A stretch of DNA of 49,802 bases from Bacteroidota bacterium (lineage in GTDB: Bacteria > Bacteroidota > Bacteroidia > Bacteroidales > Bacteroidaceae), in contig JAEXAJ010000233.1 of assembly GCA_023458215.1 (NCBI GenBank), forward strand, positions 1 through 49,802. The letters run 5' to 3'. This document shows, in pieces, positions 17,558 to 25,691 of the stretch (its first letter is position 1; each line of letters begins with the position of its first letter). The position numbers and the translations under genes are program-made. The notes beneath the pieces are model-generated. The model was not told where the DNA came from. It saw only the letters and a list, made by a program, of their open reading frames with translations, and did not search any database.

Positions 17558-19051
17558 ATGAAAAAGAACATTACATACTATTCAATGATATTGGTAGCCG
17601 CGGCTTGTCTGAATACCGGTTGCTCCGATTTTCTGGAAGAAGATACCAGAGGTAAGGTTTTTGATAATGTATTGGCTTCGCAAAACGGCTTGGAAGCTGC
17701 TTTAATTGGAGCATATAGAGGCTGGGCCAATTGCTGGACGTATGGCTTCAATAATGGTTGGGCTACTGAAATGACCTTGGGAGGTGATGACTTGACTTGC
17801 CCGCCGGGTACAGGCAACACGCAGGAATATGACCGCTACGACGTAAAGAATACTAATTCCAGTTCTCCTACCGTATTTTGGGGTTGCTATAAAGCCATCC
17901 AAGGAGCAAACAATGTTTTGGAGAATTATGAGAAGTGTCAGGGAAATGCCGATGTTATCAAATGCATTGCCGGAGAGGCTTATTTCATTCGCGCATTCAG
18001 TTATTACTGGTTAGTAAGATGTCACGGTGCTGTGCCGTTGATGCTAAATACAGCTTTTGATGCAGCAGACTTGGATAAGGCGCCGGCTTCCGTAAAGGAT
18101 ATCTATACTCAGATTGAAGATGACTTGGGTAATGCTATTTCCCGTCTGAATGACAAACGCCGTAATGATGAAATAGGACGTCCCAATAAGGGTTCTGCCA
18201 TAGCTTTACTGGCAGAGGTTTATCTTTCCGAAGCCGGGTGGCCGTTGAAGGAAACTGATAAATATGCCATGGCTGCTGCCAAAGCCAAGGAAGTGATTGA
18301 TAATCGTGCCACATACGGTTTCGATTCGGAAAGTTCATACGACATACTTTATGAGAATGATGAAACGAAATCCGGTATCAATAAGGAGGATATATTCACT
18401 ATTCCTTGTAATTTAGCTGCAGGAAATACGTTGAATGCAATGTACGGTTACTGGGCTTATCCCGGTGAAATAGGTGGTTGGGATGTTGTATTTGCGGAAT
18501 TGACTTTCTACAATGAGTTTCCCGAAGGTCCGCGTAAGACGGCTACTTTTGCCACTACCTTCAAGAAAGAAGACGGTACGGTACTTAATTGGAAGGAGCT
18601 GAAAAACCCGCGTCCTTACTATAAGAAGTTGATGAAGAGCGAAAAAGCTCCTAACTATTATAACTATGCTTCCCAAATACCGATGCGTATGTTACGCTAT
18701 TCCCAAACAGCATTGACCTATGCGGAAGCTAAAGCTCGTTCTGCCGAAGGACCGGATGCATTGGCATATAAATGTTTGAATGACATTCGTACCCGTGCCG
18801 GATTGGACACTTACTCCGGATTGACTCCTGCTGATTTTATTAATAAGTGCGTACAAGAACGTGCTTGGGAGCTTTGCGGTGAACGTGTCAGATGGTTTGA
18901 TATGGTTCGTCTGGAAATAGTGAAAGACGTTGTTGCCAAGAAAGATAAAGCAGATAATCAACCGATGCACACTATCACTGAAAAAGATTATACTTTTCCC
19001 ATTCCAATACATGATGAACTGCTCAATAGCCAGTTGAATGCTGACAGATAA
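17558..19051 (+). CDS. SusD/RagB-like surface glycan-binding lipoprotein, PUL1
   Basis: SusD proteins cap the SusC barrel and bind glycan at the cell surface. The 497-residue protein has a lipobox (LNTGC-SDFLEED, about residues 17-22), the N-terminal TPR-like helices ('AGEAYFIRAFSYYWLVRCHGAVPLML', the usual 'RAFxYxxLVxxxGxVPL' signature) and the C-terminal signature 'YAEAKARSAEGPDALAYKCLNDIRTRAGL' and 'QERAWELCGERVRWFDMVR'. It directly follows its SusC partner. A hairpin terminator follows, before the DUF5107 gene. The ligand cannot be told from sequence. Confidence 0.96.
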   Translation: MKKNITYYSMILVAAACLNTGCSDFLEEDTRGKVFDNVLASQNGLEAALIGAYRGWANCWTYGFNNGWATEMTLGGDDLTCPPGTGNTQEYDRYDVKNTNSSSPTVFWGCYKAIQGANNVLENYEKCQGNADVIKCIAGEAYFIRAFSYYWLVRCHGAVPLMLNTAFDAADLDKAPASVKDIYTQIEDDLGNAISRLNDKRRNDEIGRPNKGSAIALLAEVYLSEAGWPLKETDKYAMAAAKAKEVIDNRATYGFDSESSYDILYENDETKSGINKEDIFTIPCNLAAGNTLNAMYGYWAYPGEIGGWDVVFAELTFYNEFPEGPRKTATFATTFKKEDGTVLNWKELKNPRPYYKKLMKSEKAPNYYNYASQIPMRMLRYSQTALTYAEAKARSAEGPDALAYKCLNDIRTRAGLDTYSGLTPADFINKCVQERAWELCGERVRWFDMVRLEIVKDVVAKKDKADNQPMHTITEKDYTFPIPIHDELLNSQLNADR

Positions 19052-19080
19052 CATCCGGCTGGTTTCCTGATTTGCATATT

Positions 19081-19133
19081 ATCCCTGCCTATTTCCATCT
19101 GTCACAACACTTGATTTAAGCAGGGATTTTTCT
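19081..19133 (+). terminator. Probable partial terminator between susD and the downstream genes, PUL1
   Basis: An 8-bp stem, ATCCCTGC (19081-19088) with GCAGGGAT (19120-19127), encloses a 31-base loop and is followed by a T-rich tail (TTTTTCTT). Only about 24 bases remain before the next start codon and no promoter is visible there. The hairpin probably attenuates read-through rather than ending the operon. Confidence 0.5.
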
Positions 19134-19156
19134 TCCTTATTTAATATATAAACATT

Positions 19157-22100
19157 ATGAGAAACAAACACATTATTTCTATTTGGAACTGGACTTTCAG
19201 TAGTGCTTTCTTATTAGGGATCTGCTTGAGCCAGACATCCTATTCGCAAGTGAAGATGGAGGAAAAGTTATATTCCATTCCTTCTTATGAACAAAAAGCG
19301 CCCAATCCGATGCCTCGTTTCTATGAAGGGAAAAGTCATCAAGGGGTACAGCGGCGCATCTATCCCTATCCGTATGATGACGGTTTGACTCCTAATAAAC
19401 GTCCGCAAGACTATCCGATGGTTCATTTGGAGAATGAATTTATCGACCTTGCCGTAAGCCCGCAATTGGGTGGACGTATTTATTATGCTGATGATAAAAC
19501 AAACAACTATAATTATCTCTATCATAACCATGTAGTAAAACCTTCGCTGATAGGTATGCTTGGTAACTGGATTTCCGGTAGCTTGGCATGGGGATTTCCT
19601 CATCACCATGGCCCTAATACCGTAGAATCCATGTCCTACAAGCTCGAAGAAAAAGCTGACGGCAGCAAAACCGTATGGATACGGAGTTGGGACAGACGCC
19701 ATCGCATGGAAGTAGTGGTAGGTTATACGGTTTATCCCCATTCTTCTGTAATTGAAATGACTATCCATCCCAAGAACCGGACTGCTATTTCCAATTCTTT
19801 CTTGTTCTGGACTAACCCTGCCGTACATTGTGATTCTGCTTATCAGGTTATCTTCCCCCCTTCGGTGAAGTATGTCACCTTCCACGGCAAGAATCAGATG
19901 ACAGCATGGCCTATTGCAGACAGTCGTTTCAATAATTATGACTTTACAGGAATGGATATCAGTTGGTGGAAGAATACGCATGTACCTTCTTCCTTCTTTT
20001 CCTGGGATCCCCGTGAGAATTATTTCGGAGGCTACGACCATAATAAACATGCAGGAACGGCATGGGTGGGTAACCGCTACATCAGTCCGGGTATGAAATA
20101 CTGGGCCGATGGTAACAATGCCAACGGCTTGAAAACGAACGAAGGATTGACCGATGAAGACGGTCGTTACATCGAACTAATGGCAGGTTTCTATACCGAT
20201 AACCAACCCGACTATAGTTGGCTGCAACCGTATGAAACGAAAATCGGCAAGATGATATGGTTCCCTATTCGCGAATTGGATGGGTTGAAGTACGCCAATC
20301 GGGAAGGAGCATTGAATTACTTCTTGAATGGAACTCAATTTGAATTACGATTAAATGCCACTTCCCCACATGAACATGCAAAAGTGGTGGTTAGTGTAGG
20401 CGATAAAAATGTATTGGAGCAGGAGATTGCTATCAGCCCCGCTACTCCCCGTAAGTTGAGTTGCAACTTACCTGCCGGAACTACGGAAAACGATTTGAAT
20501 ATGGTGCTGTATGATGAGCAAGGAAAAGTTCTTTTGTCTTATCGTCCGTCGGAACACCAAACTCCTGATTATGAAAAGCCGGAGCCTATGAAACCCTTCC
20601 CCGCACCGAAAGATATGAATTCTGTGGAAGAACTCTATTTGGCAGGATTGCGTCTGGATCAATTCTATAATGCTTCTGTTGACCCGATACCTTATTATAT
20701 GGAGGCGTTAAAAAGAGATCCCGAAAACTATTCCGTTAATACCCAACTGGGCATCAAAGCAATCAAAGCGTATGACTGGAAATCGGCTGAGAAGTACCTG
20801 CGTACGGCAGTCAAGCGGATAACCTCCAACTATACGCGCCCTAAAGACGGAGAGGCTCTTTATTACCTGGGAGTAACCTTACGTGCATTAGGACAGAATG
20901 AAGAAGCGTATGAAATGCTCTATCGTGCTTCTTGGTCATACGCATGGCATACGGCATCCTATTTTCAGTTGGCTTCAATGGATTGCATGAGCAACAATTA
21001 TTCCGTGGCTTTGGAGCATTTGGACTTATCTATTTCGACGAATACCGATCACACGCGTGCCACTAACCTGAAAGCGTATGTGCTCCGTCGTCTGAATCGT
21101 GCCGATGAAGCCGAAAAACTGTTGCAGCAGTCTCTCGATACCTGTAAGATCGACTTGATGGCCTTAAACGAACTTTACAGCATCTCCCTGAAAAAGGGTC
21201 ATCAGCAAGCCGGCGCCCTTCTGAAGGAATTGGACGCCCTTATGCTCGATGATATTCAACTTTACCTGGAACTTGCTTCCGAATATGCCCAATTCGGAGC
21301 CTACGAAGACGCAAAAGCAGTCCTATACCGCTTGGAACAGAAAGGAAACCGTTTCCCTATGCTCTATTATACATTGGGATTCTACAATGAACAGACCGCC
21401 CAACCCGAAAAGGCTTTAGCTTATTATCAGAAGGCATCCACCCTTTCAAGCGATTATTGCTATCCGTTCCGTTGGGAAGAAGTGGAAATACTGAAACATG
21501 CCATGGCGCTGAATCCCACGGATGCCCGTGCACCTTATTATTTGGGTAATCTCTTATTTGAGTACCAACCTGCTGAGGCTGTTGCCCTTTGGGAGAAATC
21601 ATTATCTTTGGATAAGGGTTTCTACATCACTTACCGCAACCTTGCTTGGGCTGCCAAAGAGATTGACCAGGATTATGCCAAAGCGCTGACTTATATACAA
21701 AAAGCATTTGCCTGCAATAATAAGGATGCCCGCCTGTTGATGGAAATGGATGAACTGAATGACTTGAACAAGTTGTCGCCCAAAGAGAAGTACGACTTCT
21801 TGAAGAAGAACTTGGCGGTAGCAAAGACACGTCCCGAAGTAATTCTTCGCTTGGCAACCCGTGCGGTGGAATATGGCAAGTACGAAGAGGCCATCCGCTT
21901 GATGGAAACAAACTTCATTATCGAATCCGAGGGCGCACGCGACATGCAGGACAATTACTTGAACAGTTACGCTATTCTTGCCATGAACCTTGCCGACAAA
22001 GGGCAATATGCCAAAGCATTGGAGTATCTGAATAAAGCATTCGACTATCCGGTGGGACTCTATGGACGTACCGTATATGCACGCTTGCACTATATTGCAG

Positions 22101-22477
22101 GTACTATCTATCAGAAGCAAGGCGATGCTGCATTGGCTAATGAAAACTTCCTGAAGGCAACCGAAGTGCTGGTTGAACGCCGTGCCGACAACGAATGTAC
22201 CTACTATAAGGCAATGGCCCTGAAAGCATTGGGCAAAGAAGCGGAAGGTAACCAACTGCTGCAAGGCCTTCTCGACAACTTGAACCAGTCCGGTCAAGCA
22301 TTCTTCACCCAGTTTGAAGGAGGCGATAAGGTGAAAGACAAGCAGTTGTCCAATAACCACTATTATGCCGGCCTGGCCTACATGGGGTTGGGGGACAAGG
22401 ATAAAGCTGCAACTGAATTCAGTAAGGCTTTGCAATATAACCCGGGTAATGTCTGGAGCAGAGTATATCAAAAGTGA
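19157..22477 (+). CDS. DUF5107 and tetratricopeptide-repeat protein
   Basis: The 1106-residue exported protein (signal peptide to about residue 31, 'LGICLSQTSYSQ') has an N-terminal DUF5107 region (about residues 35-400), with strands like 'VHLENEFIDLAVSPQLGGRIYYADDKTNNYNYLYHNHV' and 'WGFPHHHGPNTVESMSYKLEE'. These look like a galactose-mutarotase-type beta-sandwich that could bind or cleave carbohydrate. From about residue 490 to the end it is a long array of TPR helices ('PYYMEALKRDPENYSVNTQLGIKA', 'EYLNKAFDYPVG', 'AATEFSKALQYNPGNVWSRVYQ'). DUF5107-TPR proteins are common in Bacteroidetes PULs; to my knowledge their activity is not generally established. The conserved histidine/aromatic patch in the sandwich is the place to look for an active site. 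Confidence 0.85.
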   Translation: MRNKHIISIWNWTFSSAFLLGICLSQTSYSQVKMEEKLYSIPSYEQKAPNPMPRFYEGKSHQGVQRRIYPYPYDDGLTPNKRPQDYPMVHLENEFIDLAVSPQLGGRIYYADDKTNNYNYLYHNHVVKPSLIGMLGNWISGSLAWGFPHHHGPNTVESMSYKLEEKADGSKTVWIRSWDRRHRMEVVVGYTVYPHSSVIEMTIHPKNRTAISNSFLFWTNPAVHCDSAYQVIFPPSVKYVTFHGKNQMTAWPIADSRFNNYDFTGMDISWWKNTHVPSSFFSWDPRENYFGGYDHNKHAGTAWVGNRYISPGMKYWADGNNANGLKTNEGLTDEDGRYIELMAGFYTDNQPDYSWLQPYETKIGKMIWFPIRELDGLKYANREGALNYFLNGTQFELRLNATSPHEHAKVVVSVGDKNVLEQEIAISPATPRKLSCNLPAGTTENDLNMVLYDEQGKVLLSYRPSEHQTPDYEKPEPMKPFPAPKDMNSVEELYLAGLRLDQFYNASVDPIPYYMEALKRDPENYSVNTQLGIKAIKAYDWKSAEKYLRTAVKRITSNYTRPKDGEALYYLGVTLRALGQNEEAYEMLYRASWSYAWHTASYFQLASMDCMSNNYSVALEHLDLSISTNTDHTRATNLKAYVLRRLNRADEAEKLLQQSLDTCKIDLMALNELYSISLKKGHQQAGALLKELDALMLDDIQLYLELASEYAQFGAYEDAKAVLYRLEQKGNRFPMLYYTLGFYNEQTAQPEKALAYYQKASTLSSDYCYPFRWEEVEILKHAMALNPTDARAPYYLGNLLFEYQPAEAVALWEKSLSLDKGFYITYRNLAWAAKEIDQDYAKALTYIQKAFACNNKDARLLMEMDELNDLNKLSPKEKYDFLKKNLAVAKTRPEVILRLATRAVEYGKYEEAIRLMETNFIIESEGARDMQDNYLNSYAILAMNLADKGQYAKALEYLNKAFDYPVGLYGRTVYARLHYIAGTIYQKQGDAALANENFLKATEVLVERRADNECTYYKAMALKALGKEAEGNQLLQGLLDNLNQSGQAFFTQFEGGDKVKDKQLSNNHYYAGLAYMGLGDKDKAATEFSKALQYNPGNVWSRVYQK

Positions 22478-22483
22478 GGGTTA

Positions 22484-22593
22484 TTCCCAACAGGTTGGGA
22501 ATGTTTTCCCAGCCAATTGGAACTCGATTCCCAACAGCTTGGAAATACATTCCCAAGCTGTTGGAACTTTATTCCCGAATACAGGGGAAATGA
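22484..22593 (-). repeat. Array 1 of a 22-nt repeat (five units)
   Basis: Five units of exactly 22 bases (22484, 22506, 22528, 22550, 22572) lie between the DUF5107 gene and the first double-helix enzyme gene. Read on the bottom strand, most units start with GGGA and have TTC at positions 11-13; the remaining positions vary. Several units are internally self-complementary (for example TTCCCAACAGGTTGGGAA). A partial unit follows at each end. Confidence 0.85.
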
Positions 22594-22660
22594 TGGGAAC
22601 CTTATCTTTTTGATGTATAGTACTATGATATGGGTTCTGAATTAAGAATGAAATGTTATT

Positions 22661-25600
22661 ATGAAGCCTATGAAGAGAGTTTTACTATGTGCTTGTCTAC
22701 AGTTTGTGGTAGTCCTGAGTTGGGCTGCCGCTGCAAAGAGTGTATCCGTCTATACCCAACGCCCGACTGATCCCGAGGCAGTATATTTTACATCCGAAAG
22801 TTACGGGATTAAGGCCGACGGAAGTATGGACGTCAGCGACGAACTGCAACGTGCGCTGAATGAAGTGAAGGAGAAGTATAACTTCGGCATCGTTTTCCTG
22901 CCTGAGGGTAAGTACCGGATATCCAAGACAATTTACGTACCTAATGCCGTACGGCTGATAGGTTACGGAAAGAATCGTCCGGTGGTGTTCCTGGCAAAGA
23001 ATTCTCCGGGGTATCAACAAGAAGTGGCCGAAGACAAAGGGAAGGCTAATTATATGTTTTGGTTTACGGGAAGCATGGTGCGTCCCGGTACCGAACCGAG
23101 GGATGCGGGAGCGGGGACTTTCTACAGTGCCATCTCCAATGTCGATTTGAAGATTGAATCCGGCAATCCTCACGCAGTGGCATTGCGTACACACTTTGCT
23201 CAGCATAGCTTTGTGTCTCATGTCGATATACAAATAGGTGAAGGCAAAGCCGGACTGTTTGATGTGGGTAATGAAATGGAGGATGTCCGTTTCTTCGGTG
23301 GAGATTACGGTATCTACACCACTAAGACATCACCCAGTTGGCAGATGATGCTGATGAATACCTATTTTGAAGGGCAGCGTAAAGCTGCGATCCGCACCCA
23401 AGAAGGCGGATTGACGATTGTACGCCTGCATGCCCGCAACGTACCTGTAGTTATAGAGTTGGAACCGAATCGTTCGGACAAGATTTATATGGAAGATTGT
23501 ACGTGGGAAGGGGTGAAGACTGCCGGAATCATCGTCAGCAACGAAGGACTGAGCCCTAATCAACTAAGTATGCAGCGGGTAGTCTGCAACCAAGTGCCGG
23601 TGTTTGTCCGTTTCCGTGAGTCGGGCAAGGAAATAACAGGAGAGGGCAGCCTGTATCGGGTGAATGACTTCTCTTACGGACTTCATATCAAAGATATGTC
23701 CGCCACTCAGGAATATAAAACGGAAGTGGCGATGGAGAAACTGAGCAAGATGCCACCGCTTCCCGCGGATGATATTCCTGCCACCCCGGCCATGTCTCGT
23801 TGGGTGAATATCCGCGACTTGGGGGCGAAAGGAGATGGAGAGAGCGATGATACGGAAGTTTTCCGGAAAGCGATTGACCAGTACGAAGTAATCTATGTGC
23901 CCCAAGGTTGGTACATCGTCTCCCAATGTTTGAAGTTGAAGAAGAATACGGCGCTCATCGGGCTGAATCCCGTTTCCACGCAGTTGAAGTTGAAGGAGAG
24001 TACACCTGCTTTCAGTGGCTTCGGTAGTCCGGTACCACTGTTGGAAACTCCCCAGGGAGGTAGTAACTTCATTTCCGGTATCGGTCTGAACACGGGTGCT
24101 TACAATTATCGGGCGGTGGGTTGCAAATGGATGGCGGGGGCGGACTCCTACATGAACGATGTGAAGTTCCTCGGCGTGCATGGCACCATGGATAAAGGTC
24201 CGTTGAACCGGTCGCAAAGACGAAGTTCGGGAAGTCAAATCAGTACTCCCGAAGTACCGGTTTGCTTCGAAGGAAAGGACAAAGCCTGGGACAATCAGCA
24301 TTGGAGCTTGTGGATAACCAATGGGGGCGGGGGCGTCTTCAAAGACATCTGGACGGCAAGTAGCTATGCCACCAACGGCATTTATGTGAATAACACCGCT
24401 ACTCCCGGACGCATCTACGCCATGTCCGTAGAGCATCATGTACGCAATGAAGTCCGTTTCAAGAATGTTTCCAACTGGCGTATCTATGCGCTTCAACTGG
24501 AAGAAGAAACCCGTGAAAGCCCCGATTGCCAACAAATAGAACTACAGGATTGCAGCAATCTGTTGTTTGCCAATCTCTATCTGTTCCGTGTAATCCGGGT
24601 GGACACCCCGTTCCCTTATGCTATCCGTACCTGGAACTGCCGGGATATTGAATTTTACAATGTTCATAACTTCACGCAAATGCGCTTCACTACGGATTTG
24701 GTTTGCTATGATATGAATACCCGTCAGGATGTTCGCCCCTGGGAATTTACCCGGCTGACCCTAACAGGAAAGGAATCCCGGCTCACTCCCTTGCACGCCG
24801 AACCGGGTAAACTGGAAACGTTGGCTACCGGATTTGAGTACGCCGAAGGGATGACCCGGGATAGCAAGGGCAACGTTTACTTCAGCGAGCAACGCATGCG
24901 CCGCATCTATAAATGGGACGTTGAAACCGAACGATTATCTCTCGTCGCCGATTTCCCCTGGCAACCGCTATCGCTTGCTTGCGATACACAAGATAATCTG
25001 CTCGTCTTCTTCAAGTACTATCCCCAGCCGGGAAACATCGTCAACGGTCAACCGGAAACCATCACCGAATTGCCCGATGCTGCCGGAACTACTTACAGTT
25101 ATTGGGGAAACAACGGTTTTGCTACCTACGTATATTCCATTTGTCCGAATAATCCCGAAGAGACCATTCAACTGTTGAAGCGGGTGCCCATGGGCAGTGT
25201 TCCGTCTGTTGCCAAAAGTCTGTACCCGGCTCACCGTTGGAGAGACCTGCACGACTTCGATCAAATCTCTGTCAGCAAACCTGCTTATTGCTTTGTTGCC
25301 CCGGACGGTGTAACCATCATTCCCGAACAATATGACTTTGCCCGTTCTTCTTCTGTATTGGAAGCCATTCCCGGCAAGCCTTTCTATGCTTCGGACGAGT
25401 ACAACCATCTGCTGGCACGTATGGATGTCAAGCCCGATGGCTCGTTAGAGAATCTGACTCACTTCGTCCGTCAAGGCGAATTTGGTTCGGCGGTTGATAA
25501 GAAAGGCAACGTGTATGTAGCCGAAGGGCATATCTACGTCTTCGACGCGCAAGGCCACCCCATTCATTTGATTCGTGTACCGGAGCGACCTACTTCAATC

Positions 25601-25678
25601 ACCGTGGCAGGTAGGGAGGGTAATACCCTGTTTATTGCCGCCCGTTCTTCGTTATACAGATATACTATTCACCCCTAA
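22661..25678 (+). CDS. Double beta-helix (Pectate_lyase_3/GH55-like) plus beta-propeller enzyme, paralogue 1
   Basis: The 1005-residue exported protein (signal peptide ending near 'LSWAAAAKS') has two right-handed beta-helix domains of the Pectate_lyase_3 type. The first spans about residues 25-370 ('YGIKADGSMDVSDELQRALN'); the second starts at W381 ('WVNIRDLGAKGDGESDD') and runs to about 700. An NHL/SMP-30-like propeller follows from L721 ('EGMTRDSKGNVYFSEQRMRRIYKW'). Two tandem helices are the layout of GH55 beta-1,3-glucanases. The segment 'EHHVRNEVRFKNVSNWRIYALQLEEE' with E614 corresponds in position to the GH55 'QTE' region, where the family's acid lies as I recall it. The fused propeller is not part of GH55. 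Substrate and activity are inferred; lyase activity is an alternative. Confidence 0.82.
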   Translation: MKPMKRVLLCACLQFVVVLSWAAAAKSVSVYTQRPTDPEAVYFTSESYGIKADGSMDVSDELQRALNEVKEKYNFGIVFLPEGKYRISKTIYVPNAVRLIGYGKNRPVVFLAKNSPGYQQEVAEDKGKANYMFWFTGSMVRPGTEPRDAGAGTFYSAISNVDLKIESGNPHAVALRTHFAQHSFVSHVDIQIGEGKAGLFDVGNEMEDVRFFGGDYGIYTTKTSPSWQMMLMNTYFEGQRKAAIRTQEGGLTIVRLHARNVPVVIELEPNRSDKIYMEDCTWEGVKTAGIIVSNEGLSPNQLSMQRVVCNQVPVFVRFRESGKEITGEGSLYRVNDFSYGLHIKDMSATQEYKTEVAMEKLSKMPPLPADDIPATPAMSRWVNIRDLGAKGDGESDDTEVFRKAIDQYEVIYVPQGWYIVSQCLKLKKNTALIGLNPVSTQLKLKESTPAFSGFGSPVPLLETPQGGSNFISGIGLNTGAYNYRAVGCKWMAGADSYMNDVKFLGVHGTMDKGPLNRSQRRSSGSQISTPEVPVCFEGKDKAWDNQHWSLWITNGGGGVFKDIWTASSYATNGIYVNNTATPGRIYAMSVEHHVRNEVRFKNVSNWRIYALQLEEETRESPDCQQIELQDCSNLLFANLYLFRVIRVDTPFPYAIRTWNCRDIEFYNVHNFTQMRFTTDLVCYDMNTRQDVRPWEFTRLTLTGKESRLTPLHAEPGKLETLATGFEYAEGMTRDSKGNVYFSEQRMRRIYKWDVETERLSLVADFPWQPLSLACDTQDNLLVFFKYYPQPGNIVNGQPETITELPDAAGTTYSYWGNNGFATYVYSICPNNPEETIQLLKRVPMGSVPSVAKSLYPAHRWRDLHDFDQISVSKPAYCFVAPDGVTIIPEQYDFARSSSVLEAIPGKPFYASDEYNHLLARMDVKPDGSLENLTHFVRQGEFGSAVDKKGNVYVAEGHIYVFDAQGHPIHLIRVPERPTSITVAGREGNTLFIAARSSLYRYTIHP

Positions 25679-25691
25679 TAAATTAACAAAC

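Noticed and set aside
21602..22471. 289-residue open frame antisense to the DUF5107/TPR gene
   Set aside because: Shadow of the TPR-coding strand, no recognisable domain or start signal.
22484..22593. Possible CRISPR array
   Set aside because: Units are contiguous 22-mers without unique spacers, and no cas gene is present; same for 43223-43320.
23564..24535. 323-residue open frame antisense to enzyme paralogue 1
   Set aside because: Mirror of a conserved gene; comparable antisense frames recur over the other two paralogues, as expected from shared codon pattern.
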